Assembly: GCA_038146985.1 (NCBI GenBank)
Contig: JAYQSQ010000001.1
Span: 1 to 64,000 of the forward strand
From: JADHLJ01 sp038146985
GTDB taxonomy: Bacteria; Pseudomonadota; Alphaproteobacteria; Thalassobaculales; Thalassobaculaceae
Direction of reading: 5' to 3'
DNA: 64,000 nt
The notes below the pieces were generated by a model. It was not told the DNA's origin and did not search any database. It saw only the letters and a list, made by a program, of their open reading frames with translations. Shown piece after piece: positions 30,659 through 39,669 of this stretch; position 1 is the stretch's first letter, and each line of letters begins with the position of its first letter. A program made the position numbers and the translations under genes.

Positions 30659-32455
30659 ATGATCCGGCACGCGGCTTTTAGCATACCGCTCGAAGGATGG
30701 CGACAAAACGGGCGATGGCGCCGGTTCCGGAGCCGCCTATCCGGCTGGATAAGCCGTCAATTCCGCGCTGAACGGGACCGCTGGGTGCTATGGACACCGG
30801 TCGGCTTCGGCGCCGGCATCGGGATCTATTTCGGGCTGCCGGAGGAGCCTGCGACCGTCATGGGACTGGCCGGTGCCGGCCTGTTGTTCGGCGGATTTCT
30901 GGCCTGCCGGGCGAGGGGCGGTATCGGTCTAGCCTGGCTGATGCCGCTGATTGTCGTGCTGGGATTTGCGGCGGCCGAACTTCGCACAACCCTGATACCG
31001 CCTCATCTGTTGGCGCAACCGATGTCCGGGCTTGTCACCGGGACCGTCATGTCGATAGAGGACCGGCCGGCGCGTCCCCGCCTGCTTCTGGAGAGCGCTC
31101 GAATCCGCTCGGCCGCGGGCGAGACCGTCCTTGAGCGAGCGAGGGTGAGTTTCCGGTCCGGCGCCGCGATGCCTGGCATAGGCCAGGTGATCGAAATCCC
31201 GGCGGCCTTGCGCCCTCCGCCACCGCCCTCGGCTCCCGGAGCCTACGACTTCAGGCGTGCGGCGTTCTTCGACCTCGTCTCCGCGGTCGGTTACGCAACC
31301 GGGCCGTATCGCGTCATTTCAACCGGTGAGGCTGGATCCCGGTCCTGGAGCGATCGGGCCCGCCACTGGCTCGCTGGGTATCGGCTGGACCTTTCCCGCC
31401 GGATCATCGAGACGCTGCCCGGACCGCCGGGCGCGCTTGCTTCCGCCTTGCTTACCGGCGAGCGCGGCGCCTTGCCGGAAGACGTCCTGCAAGCAATGCG
31501 TGATTCCGGACTGGCCCATCTGCTGGCGATTTCCGGGCTGCACATGGGGCTGGTCGCCGGTGTCGTGTTCCTGGGTTTGAGAAGCCTGCTGTCCTTGTCC
31601 CGGCGGCTGGCCCTGAGACGCCCGATCAAGAAATGGGCGGCACTCGGGGCGCTCGCGTTCGCGTTGGCCTATCTGCTGCTATCGGGCGCGTCGGTGCCCA
31701 CCCAGCGGGCGTTCATGATGACCGGACTGGTTCTGATCGCGGTTTTGTTGGACCGAGAGGCGATTTCGATGCGTCTCGTCGCCTGGGCGGCGATGCTGGT
31801 GCTTGTGCTGCGGCCCGAGGCTCTCCTGACGGCGAGTTTCCAGCTTTCTTTCGCGGCGGTCTCGGCCCTGGTTGCGACCTATGAGACGGTCGCGACGCGG
31901 CGCCGCCGGTCCGCCGGGCCAATGCACGGTTGGAGCGGCCGGGCCGCGCTCTATCTCGGGGCGCTTCTTTTGACCTCCATCGTCGCCAATATCGCGACCC
32001 TGCCTTTCAGTGCCTATCATTTCAACCGGATCGCCACGCACGGGCTCGCGTCCAATATGCTGGCGGTACCGCTCACCGGGTTCTGGATCATGCCCTGGGG
32101 CGTGCTGTCCCTGGCCTTGGCGCCCTTTGGGCTTGAGAAACTGGCGCTGACGCCCATGGGGTGGGGCCTCGATCTTCTCATCGTCATTGCCCGGGAGGTG
32201 TCGAGCTGGCCATGGGCGGTGGTTCCCGTTGCGGCCTGGCCAGCGATTTGTTTGCCGATGATTGCACTTGCAGGCGCCTGGCTTTGTCTTTGGCGTGGGG
32301 CATGGCGGTTTGCGGGGCTGTGCGGACTGGTCGCCGCCGGACTGGTGGCGGCCGCGTCGCCGGGCCGCGACGGCGGCAGCCCGGGTGACCGCAGACGGCC
32401 GGCCTCGAAGACGCTGGGGGAAGATCAAGGATCACGTTCGGATTGCCGCCGGTGA
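30659..32455 (+). CDS. comEC: ComEC/Rec2-family DNA-uptake channel protein, C-terminus disturbed
   Basis: Polytopic inner-membrane protein of the competence family; it passes single-stranded DNA across the membrane. The frame from ATG 30659 (GTG 30656 possible) gives 598 residues: N-terminal helices and a DUF4131-type region with a PPPPPSAPGAYDF segment, then the Competence domain with SALLTGERGALP, AISGLHMGLVAGV and GASVPTQRAFMM, and about ten helices. After about residue 565 the sequence turns into low-complexity Arg/Gly/Ser (SPGRDGGSPGDRRRP) and stops. This is where the indel-dense island begins, so the true C-terminus is probably frameshifted. Confidence 0.88.
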   Translation: MIRHAAFSIPLEGWRQNGRWRRFRSRLSGWISRQFRAERDRWVLWTPVGFGAGIGIYFGLPEEPATVMGLAGAGLLFGGFLACRARGGIGLAWLMPLIVVLGFAAAELRTTLIPPHLLAQPMSGLVTGTVMSIEDRPARPRLLLESARIRSAAGETVLERARVSFRSGAAMPGIGQVIEIPAALRPPPPPSAPGAYDFRRAAFFDLVSAVGYATGPYRVISTGEAGSRSWSDRARHWLAGYRLDLSRRIIETLPGPPGALASALLTGERGALPEDVLQAMRDSGLAHLLAISGLHMGLVAGVVFLGLRSLLSLSRRLALRRPIKKWAALGALAFALAYLLLSGASVPTQRAFMMTGLVLIAVLLDREAISMRLVAWAAMLVLVLRPEALLTASFQLSFAAVSALVATYETVATRRRRSAGPMHGWSGRAALYLGALLLTSIVANIATLPFSAYHFNRIATHGLASNMLAVPLTGFWIMPWGVLSLALAPFGLEKLALTPMGWGLDLLIVIAREVSSWPWAVVPVAAWPAICLPMIALAGAWLCLWRGAWRFAGLCGLVAAGLVAAASPGRDGGSPGDRRRPASKTLGEDQGSRSDCRR

Positions 32456-32567
32456 TGTACTGGCACCTGCGCAATGACACTGCAACGCGCCCTAGGGCTC
32501 GTGCCCGACACCTGATACCGAATTGCCCCGCAATAGCATCCGCCCTCAACAGCCATGGTCGCGTCCT

Positions 32568-33468
32568 TCAATAAAACCGGTTCCCGTGCTTCGTTTCGTC
32601 AAGCGGCCGGAAGCTCCCGAGATCGAAGCGTCGTGACCCGGCGCAGCTCGCGCCGGTGCTTGAATCGTCGAACCGCGTTGCCCGGTGCATGGTACAGCGG
32701 TTGTCCCAGATCACTAGATCTCCGCCGTCCTGCCACCGATGGTGATAGACGAATTGCGGCTGACCGTGTGCTGCATCAGCTCCCACAGCAGCAGGCGCCG
32801 TCCGGCAGGCCCATCTCCATGACGCGGCGGCGGGAGGCGAGATACAAGCGACTTGCGGCCCGCGCGCGCGGGCAGGGTGCGCACCAGCGACATAGGGCGC
32901 CCTTCAGCTTTTCCAGCTCGGCGGAAAACTCGAAGCCCAAGGTCTGGCGCTAAATGAGCAATCGTATGGCGGGCAGGTAAGGCCCTCTCCAACTGGGCCT
33001 TCATTCATCATCCAGCGTCATAGGCGGCGCGCTGATCGGCGAATTGCGTGTCGGCGCTGGCCTGTGGATCACCCGGGCGTGCATCGAATAGCGTCCGGCT
33101 GGATCCTGGAAGCGAGGCATCCGTGTGCCACAGGCGGTTGCCGAGGCTGTAGGAGCCGCTTTCTGTCGTCCGCGCTCAGGATCCCGCCATCGTCCCTGAT
33201 ATTCCGAGATGTTCCGATCGCCTCGGTCTCGCGACGTGTCTCGCTGAGCGCCGCGGCCCCGGTCTTGCACATGCAGGGTGCCGTCGAGTGCGCCGGGCGA
33301 AGGCCATCTGTTCGGCATCGGTGAAGCCCTGATCGCGGAAACACGAGCACGGCGTATTTACATGCCGCCGCGGATTGCGGCAGTCGGCTCATCCATCGCC
33401 CGCGCAGGGAAACCGGGCTGACTTCGGCGGCGAACAGCGGATGCAGAGGAATAAAGCTCAAGCGACAT
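32568..33468 (-). pseudogene. frameshifted TauD/TfdA-family 2-oxoglutarate dioxygenase
   Basis: Reconstructed across frames from ATG 33468: FIPLHPLFAAEVSPVSLRG, KYAVLVFRDQGFTDAEQMAF, LDGTLHVQ, NRLWHTDASFQDPAGRYS, GRLLLWELMQH, QPQFVYHHRWQDGDLVIWDN, CTMHRATRFDD and the end KHGNRFY. The HTD metal motif, the distal His in MHRAT and the Arg region are those of TfdA-type Fe(II)/2-oxoglutarate dioxygenases. At least five frame changes occur. The substrate is unknown. A second, intact family member is at 60769. Confidence 0.8.
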
Positions 33469-33732
33469 GGCCGGGCCTTGATGGAGGCGCGATACGGGGG
33501 TGCACATGCGCTTTCGTCCGTGGTTACGTCGCCTGGGCGAGGCATCTTGTCGACAGGGAACCGCCGGCGGCCCAACGTGCATCCGCCAGCGTGCATCCGC
33601 CAGCGCGAATCTGATGGCGGAATTCCGGCGGGCGCGGGCTGGGCGGGAAGGCTTGCCGGTTCCGGAGGATCGCATGTCCAGACTGGCCTCGGCACGCCGG
33701 CCACCGACCGCTTCTACACGAGGAAAGCCCTG

Positions 33733-34553
33733 ATGAAAGTTTTGCGCGTCAACGACTACGACATGACCTATCTCGAGCTCGGCTCCGGCAGGCCGCTGGT
33801 CTGCATTCACGGTTCGCTGAACGATTTCCGGGCCTGGATGGGGGTGTTGAAACCCTGTCGAGCGGGAACCGGCCGATCGTGCCGAGCCTGCGCCACTATT
33901 TCCCGAGAACTGGGACGGCAAAGGGCGGTGCCTTCAAGATGTCCCAGCATGTGGATGACGTCATTGCGTTCATCGATGCCCTGGGCATCGCGCCGGTTGA
34001 CCTTGATCGGCCATTCCCGAGGCGGGCATCTGGCCTGTCTGGCGCTGAAGCGGCCGGACCTGATCCGGCAAGCTGGTGCTCGCCGAGCCGGGCGGCACGC
34101 TGGACGACAGTTCGCTCCTGGAGACGACGCAGGCGTCCGACCTGGCCCCGGCCGTGGCTCACGCGCGCATGTCAGTCAGGCGGCGGAGAAGATCGAGGCC
34201 GGCGATCTCGACGGCGGTCTGAAGGCCTTCATCGACGGCATCAACGGCCCGGGAGCCTGGGATGCGCTGCCGGCGATCGAACGCCAGATGCGCCAGACAA
34301 TGCCTATACGCTTTTGGCGCAGGTGAACGAGGGCCGTCAGCCTTTCGCCAAGGCCGAGGCCAAGCGCTGTCGCTACCCACTCCTGTTTGTCGGCGGGGAC
34401 GACACGCCGGGCATGTTGCCGGTGGTTCTGAGGGCGTTGGCGGCGCATGTGCCGGGCGCCCGGACCGTCATCATCCCGAATGCGGGGCACAGCATGTTCC
34501 GCCAACAGCCGGCCGCGTTTTCGAAGGCGGTGCTGGGTTTCTTGAATGAATAG
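33733..34553 (+). pseudogene. frameshifted alpha/beta hydrolase
   Basis: From ATG 33733: MKVLRVNDYDMTYLELGSGR, PLVCIHGSLNDFRAW, then in other frames PSLRHYFPENWDG-like sequence, LIGHSRGGHLA (nucleophile elbow), EKIEAGDLDGGLKAFIDGIN and PLLFVGGDDTPGMLP, ending NAGHSMFRQQPAAFSKAVL. The Ser, Asp and His of the triad all remain. Frame changes occur near 33860, 34015, 34130 and 34300. It lies head-to-head with the dioxygenase gene. Confidence 0.8.
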
Positions 34554-34624
34554 CGGCGTCGGTACCGCCGCCGGAAAGCCGGGGCGGCCGGGTTTGCCGG
34601 TGATCCGGGAAGAGGGGGACAGAG

Positions 34625-35456
34625 ATGGCGGAACTTGACGGGAAGGTCGTCAGGTCGCTGCCGGCGGCGCCAGTGGCATCGGCGAGGCGACTGTGCGTTC
34701 GTTCATCGAGGAGGGCGCGCGGGTGGTCATCGCCGACATGCAGCGCGAGCGCGGCGAGGCGCTGGCGCGGGACCTCGGCGCGGGCGCGGGTTTCGCGGCC
34801 GGCGAGGTGCGCCGGGAATATCAGGTGAAGGCGGCGGTCGCCATGGCGGTCGATACCTGGGGACGGCCTGACTGCATGTTCAACAATGCCGGCTTCGGCG
34901 GCGCGCTCGGCCCGATAGAGGAGATCACCGCCGACGAGTTCGACATGACTTTCGACGTGCTGGTCAAGGGCGTCTATCTGGGATGAAGCACGCGATCCCA
35001 CCGGCGCGAACGGGGGTGGCGGTTCGATCATCATCACTGGCCTGATCGCCGGCGCGGTCGCTGCCGGGCGCGGCCCGATCGTTCATTCCGCCGCTGGTTG
35101 CCGCGGTCATCCATCTGACTAAGGTGACGGCGACAAGCGGGATGAGGACTCGATCCGGTGAACTGTATTTGCCCCGGTTACCCGCGACGCCGCTTTCCGC
35201 CAACACGGTGGGGCGGCCCGATGCCCTGATCGAGGACCGCATCGCCGACTATGCTGGCTCCAGCCGATCCTGAGGGGCGGGCCGGCCAGAGGATATCGCG
35301 CAGATGGCGCTGTTCTCGCGGGCGACCGTCTGAGCTTCGTGACGTCAGGCCATCGTCGTGGATGGTGCCGGCGCCAGCGGCGTCATGTGGGCGAACCAGT
35401 CCCCGGCGTATAAGACCCACCGTCTGATCAAGGTCTACAACCCTGACCGGGAATAG
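34625..35456 (+). pseudogene. frameshifted short-chain dehydrogenase
   Basis: From ATG 34625: MAELDGKVV, a shifted TGAASGIGEATVRSFIEEGA, VVIADMQRERGEALARDLG and CMFNNAGFGGALGPIEEIT. Further frames give GGSIIITGLIAGAVAAGRGP, VNCICPGYP, DIAQMALF and FVT-QAIVVDGAGASGVMW. The TGxxxGxG and NNAG motifs and the C-terminal VDGG-type turn mark a classical SDR. It follows the hydrolase by about 70 bp and probably shares a transcript with it. Confidence 0.78.
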
Positions 35457-35539
35457 GCCGGGCTGCGCGTCTCGGGATCTCGGCTGTTGGAATGCTATAT
35501 TGCTGGGGCAGCGGGATTGTCTTGATTTGCCGAAGTCTC

Positions 35540-36612
35540 GGCGTCAGCGATTTGCGCCAGGCGAAGCTGGCGCGGGCGTTGGCTCCAGATCGCGCGAACG
35601 CGATCATCGACGGCAGGGCGAGGTGGCGACGCCGGTCAGGCCTGACCGATGGCGCAGCCGAGCGCGAGCACGCTGCCGACGCCCATCGCCGCCCTGCCGA
35701 GACCGGCGCGGGCCATGTCGATCGGCCGCGCGAAGCCTTCCAGTGGGCCAGGGTGCCGGCGAAGGCCGCTCGCAGAACGCGCCGCCCAGGACGCCTGCGA
35801 ACAACGCGATGCCGAAATTGGCGTCGATACCGCTGGAGATCAGCACATACATCAGAGCGTCGGCGCTGGGCTGCGGGAACTCGCAGGGACTCCACCGCGA
35901 CCGGCTCGAACGCCTCGGCGCTGACCCAACTGGTCAGGATGAAGCCGCCGGCTTTGATGGAGGCGACGGCGCTTCCGATCAGAGCCGGTCCGAACCGGCC
36001 TCCGGCGAGAGGCGCCAGGTGGCAGGCAGGCCCACCGCCAGGCCGCGAGGGCGATCCCGATGGCAAGGGCCGCTGGCGATTCCGGTACAGCTCTCAAGCA
36101 GGCGCCCAGCGTCGGTGTCTGTCTCGGGCGGCAGCCGCGGTGCCGGAGAAGGATGCCCGGACCAGGCTCAACAGACCCTGATGCTGGTATACAGCTGACC
36201 ACCGTGGTGACCAGCAAGGTGAAGAGGGAGCGCAGGTTGCCGCGCGCCGCGAGTATCCGAAAGACGGTCAGACGCAGCCGCTTGAGAAAAGCCATGCCGA
36301 GCCCGGAAGAGCAGGCCGCCGACGACCAGGCCTCCAAGCGAAATCCGGCGCAGATAGTCTGGGAGAGATCGATCCATTCCAGCCACACCCTGTAATTCAC
36401 CAGGGCGACGGCGCTTAATGTCGCGGCCAGCCATTGCGCCAGCTTCGTGCCGTGGCGAGGATGAAAAGCGCTTTCCTGAACCGCCGCCCGGAAGCAGAAG
36501 CCCGAATACTGCGCCAGCACGCCGAAGGCGAGACCTAACACATCAGCCCCGCGACAAGCAGGATCTGGGTTGGCTCCAACGCTTCCAGGGCTTCGAGCAT
36601 GATCAGCTCCAT
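35540..36612 (-). pseudogene. frameshifted YeeE/YedE-family transporter
   Basis: From ATG 36612: MELIMLEALEALEPTQILLV, then after a shift LGLAFGVLAQYSGFCFRAAV, where SGFCFR is the family signature. Next come LAQWLAATLSAVALVNY, FRLEAW and MAFLKRLRL, and later YVLISSGIDANFGIALFAGV, GTLAHW, ALGCAIGQGLTGV and ALPSMIAFA. YeeE/YedE proteins carry sulfur compounds such as thiosulfate into the cell. The exact 3' end is uncertain. It is divergent from the XRE-cupin regulator. Confidence 0.8.
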
Positions 36613-36648
36613 TGCCTTTGTTCCGACACCGACTAATGTCGGCGCGAC

Positions 36649-36682
36649 GTTCTATAGAACGAACGTGTTCTATATAATGAAC
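36649..36682. promoter_or_regulatory. GTTC/GAAC operator array between YeeE/YedE and XRE-cupin genes
   Basis: GTTCTATAGAAC (36649-36660) is a perfect 12-bp palindrome. It is followed at once by GAACGTGTTC (36661-36670) and then by GTTCTATATAATGAAC (36667-36682), so GTTC/GAAC half-sites recur at regular spacing in 34 bp. The array lies 11 bp before the regulator's ATG and 37 bp from the start of the divergent transporter gene. It is a good candidate operator for the XRE-cupin protein and also contains AT-rich promoter-like TATATAAT. Confidence 0.65.
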
Positions 36683-36693
36683 AGATATCCACT

Positions 36694-37309
36694 ATGACCG
36701 AACCGTGTCAAGTGTGCCCGGCCGGGCGGACGAGGATCTGAATGCGTGACGGTACATCCAATGCGGGTCCGCAGGTCGGCAAGACCCATTCAGCGCTACG
36801 CAGGCCTATAACCTGTCGCTCATGATCTGGCGGAGCAGTCGGGCGTCCAAATCGATCATCTCAGAGATCGAACGCAACGAGGCCAATCCGACACCTCGAC
36901 CATCTGGCGATTGAGCCAGGCGTTGATACGACGGTCGAGGACAGCCTGAAGCCCGATCACGACCAGAATCATGGAAGGTCTGGCGAGAACACCACGCCGG
37001 TGATCAAGAGCGAGGACGGCTCTGCACCCTGCGGATCCACGGTCCCATCGACACGGTATCCTGGCCGCAATGGTACGCGCTGGAAGCCGAGCCGGGGGCG
37101 TGCGAGTCCAGTCCGCATCCGCCGGGCACGTTGAGCACCTCACGATCACCCAGGGGACCCTGAAGATCACCGTCCACGGCGAGAAACGCTCGTCGGCGGG
37201 CGAGACCGTACGGCATCGCGTGCGACCTGCCGTACCGCATCGAATGCCCGGGCACGTCGCCGGCCGTGGCCTGATGGCGCTGAAACGCAAGCCGCGCCTC
37301 ACCGAATGA
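36694..37309 (+). pseudogene. frameshifted XRE-family regulator with cupin domain
   Basis: From ATG 36694: MTEPCQV-type start, then RALRQAYNLSL, QSGVSKSIISEIERNEANPT and TIWRLSQAL, an XRE helix-turn-helix. The second half reads TPVIKSEDG, LRIHGPIDTVSWPQWYALEA, SPHPPGTLEHLTITQGTLKI, GEKRLVGAGETV and RIECPG, a cupin sensor domain, ending ALKRKPRLTE. Several frame changes occur. Such regulators usually control a neighbouring gene, here most likely the divergent YeeE/YedE transporter and itself. Confidence 0.78.
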
Positions 37310-37449
37310 CGCCTGCATCCTGACGCCTGCCCCGAGACGGGCGGCCGTTCGAATTGTCCAGACCCGTTCGCACGCCTGGACCGCTGTTACCGCTTGGCAG
37401 CGCACGCGCTTTCTCTCAAGATGACGGAGAAGAAACACGAAGGATCGCG

Positions 37450-38465
37450 ATGGTAAACCGTTTGGGCTTTTGGTGGTGATGTTGGTGCTCGCGGTTCTGC
37501 AACCGGGCGCGTTATTCGCCAGCCAGACATCCTGACCAGTATCCGGCGTCGCCGCTCTATTCCAAACCGGTGGAGGTCATGCCTGAACGTCTTCCGCGAT
37601 CGGCGCGACGCACCGCCGTCATACGAGAATGGCGGCCACAAAATAATAATCTCAGCTTCATTCTCACTGGCGACGGCGTGGTGGTCGGTCAATGGCGGTG
37701 CCTCCTGGCAACTGGCCGAGGCGCTGCACGCGGAAATCAAGAAGACAACGGATCAGCAGGTGCGCCTCGTCATCAACGAGAACGGGCAGGGGCCATGCCA
37801 TGCTCGGCAACAGCTACTGGCGCTCGAAGGGCGCGTGAAGATCGTGGGCCCAGGAACATGCCGCCAAGGATTCGAGGCGCCATCAGTCACCGGGAAGCAG
37901 CGCTGGGTCCAAAAGGAGAAAGCCGAGAAGACGAGCGTGGTCCTGCCGGACGAGACTTTCGCGGACTGATACGATGTCGGCTTCGGCGACTTTCCGATCC
38001 AGGCTGGAACTCGGTCGTGGCGCATTCTCGCTGGGAGACGTCGTGGTCTGGCTACGAAACAGAGTCTCTGGTGATCGGGCGATATGGCCTTCCATGAGCG
38101 GCTGCTGCCGATCTTCGAGGATACCAACACCAAGGCCTGGCTGGAGTTGGGAGAACGGGTCTGAAAAACTCAACGCGACATACGTCATTCCGGGCCACGG
38201 ACAAATTCGACCAACATGGCGCAGGTCCGGCGCTATACCCATGACTACCTTGGACCATCTGCGGGCCCATCGCCGAGCACATCAAGAAAGGCGAAGGCCT
38301 GGACACCGCCTATTACGTCGCATCAGTCACTCCTTCGCTACATCTCGACACCTTCGACGAGCTTCGGCGACCAGGAACGCCGGCCGGGTCTTCGAGCAGA
38401 TGGAATTAACAGAGCGTGATCGTAGGAAGGTAGTGCTTGATCGCGTGTCGGTTTTCTTCAGATGA
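37450..38465 (+). pseudogene. frameshifted secreted MBL-fold hydrolase
   Basis: From ATG 37450, an N-terminal signal peptide (LLVVMLVLAVLQPGALFAS) leads into PLYSKPVEVMPNVFSA, then NGGHNNNLSFILTGDGVVVV, NGGASWQLAEALHAEIKK, VRLVINENGQGHAMLGNSYW, GDVVVWLP, GDMAFHERLLPIFEDTNTKA, YVIPGHGHPTNMAQVRRYTH and a helical tail ending near VFEQME. The usual HxHxDH zinc motif is replaced by NENGQGH, while GHGHP remains. At least eight frame shifts occur. Function is unknown; the frame that follows VFEQME runs on to 38465 but the natural end may be near 38412. Confidence 0.7.
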
Positions 38466-38549
38466 GAAAAAGTAATCTGACCTGCCTTGAAAGTGGTCCA
38501 GGCTATGAGCGAATCAGGCTTATTCAAACCCTCATTGAAGGAGGAAAGA

Positions 38550-38825
38550 ATGAGCCGCAGACGCAAGCCCGAACAGATCATCAATTTGCTGCGTGAAGCC
38601 GAGGTGGCGTTGTCTCAGGGAGAGACGATCGGCCAGGTCTGCCGGCGCCTTGGCGTGTCCGAGCAGAGCTACTACCGATGGCGCAAGGAATACGGTGGGC
38701 TCCGAACGGATCAGGCCAAGCGGCTGAAGGATCTTGAGAAGGAGAACGCCCGGCTGCGCCATGTGGTCTCGGATCTGACCTTGGACAAGCAGATCTTGAA
38801 AGAGGCGATAAGGGGAAACTACTGA
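38550..38825 (+). CDS. IS3-family transposase OrfA
   Basis: The only full-length ORF of the indel-dense island. The 91-residue product, with a GGAGG ribosome site, starts MSRRRKPEQIINLLREAEV, contains a helix-turn-helix (TIGQVCRRLGVSEQSYYRW) and ends with a leucine-zipper-like coil, LKDLEKENARLRHVVSDLTL. This is the DNA-binding subunit of an IS3-group (IS407-like) transposase. It needs OrfB, which is broken, so it is probably inactive. Confidence 0.9.
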   Translation: MSRRRKPEQIINLLREAEVALSQGETIGQVCRRLGVSEQSYYRWRKEYGGLRTDQAKRLKDLEKENARLRHVVSDLTLDKQILKEAIRGNY

Positions 38826-39180
38826 GCCCCGCTCGCCGCCGCGCTTGTGTCGATCATGTCTGCTCAGTGCTGTGTGTCTCGGAACGCCGGGCTTGCCGGG
38901 TTCTTGGTCAGCATCGATCGACACAGCGCAAGATCCCCAGGGCCGGGCGGATGACCGATCTCTTCACCAGACACGACCACCGGGATCACATCAGACTCCG
39001 GACAATGGTCCCGGAGTTCGTCGCCATCGCCGTTCGTCAATGGCTCGCCAAGGTTGGCGTGAAGACCCTGTACATCGAGCCAGGATCGCCGTGGGAGAAC
39101 GGTTACAATGAGAGCTTCAATGGCAAGCTACGCGACGAGCTCCTCAACACGGAGATCTTCAACACCCACTGTCCATTGAG
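38822..39180 (+). pseudogene. IS3-family transposase OrfB, internally deleted
   Basis: N-terminal part SPARRRACVDHV, SERRACRVLGQHRSTQRKIP, then a direct jump to MTDLFTRHDHRDHIR, DNGPEFVAIAVRQWLAKVG, IEPGSPWENGYNESFNGKLR and DELLNTEIF. Relative to the usual 270-residue integrase, about 110 codons, including the first catalytic Asp, are missing between PRxG and LTDLF. The C-terminal end, normally with the RPHSAL segment, is also absent. Confidence 0.75.
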
Positions 39181-39669
39181 ATTGGCCTCCGCTTGGCACA
39201 CTCTCCGATGTCTCGGGCTCAATATCGGCGTGGCTGGTTTTGACTGCAAATTCGTCAATAATGCCATCCTCGCTGTGGGGCCACGACGCCAAGTCGGCTC
39301 CACACCGCGCGGCGGCCTCGGCTCGGATGGAAAGCCGTCGCTGGTGCCGCATAACTGCGCGCATCGCTCTTTGGTGCGTCGAGGCGCATCGGTCAGATGG
39401 TGTGACAGTGTTTCTCGCGGTGCCCCTGATCGCCGAGGATCTGGAAATGTCGGCACGAAACTCCATTCACCTGGGAGCGAATTAGAGGCCGGCCTACTGA
39501 TTGAGAGCAAGGTCGAAGTCCGGCCCTCTCACTGGGCTGGGGCTCCGGTCAAAGCGGGATGGTCAATCCAAAAAGGAGGGGGAAACCCGGCGGAAAGGGC
39601 AGTAGGATGTGATCTCTGTCTGGTCACGAGGCGATTGTAGAGTTTTGGGAAAATTGAAAGATTTTTTGA
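39181..39669. other. 489-bp stretch without a recognisable gene
   Basis: After the broken IS3 integrase neither strand shows a peptide I can name in any frame. It is moderately GC-rich and may be remains of the IS right end or of an older insertion. No inverted repeat or tRNA is evident. Confidence 0.5.

Larger units (their letters stand above)
38478..39180 (+). mobile_element. IS3-family element, deleted and without a visible right end
   Basis: The left end appears to be TGACCTGCCTTGAAAGTGGT at 38478, 72 bp before orfA. An intact orfA is followed by an orfB with a large internal gap. The integrase stops conforming near 39160, and no inverted copy of the left end is found to the right, so the element is a remnant. 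Confidence 0.7.
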
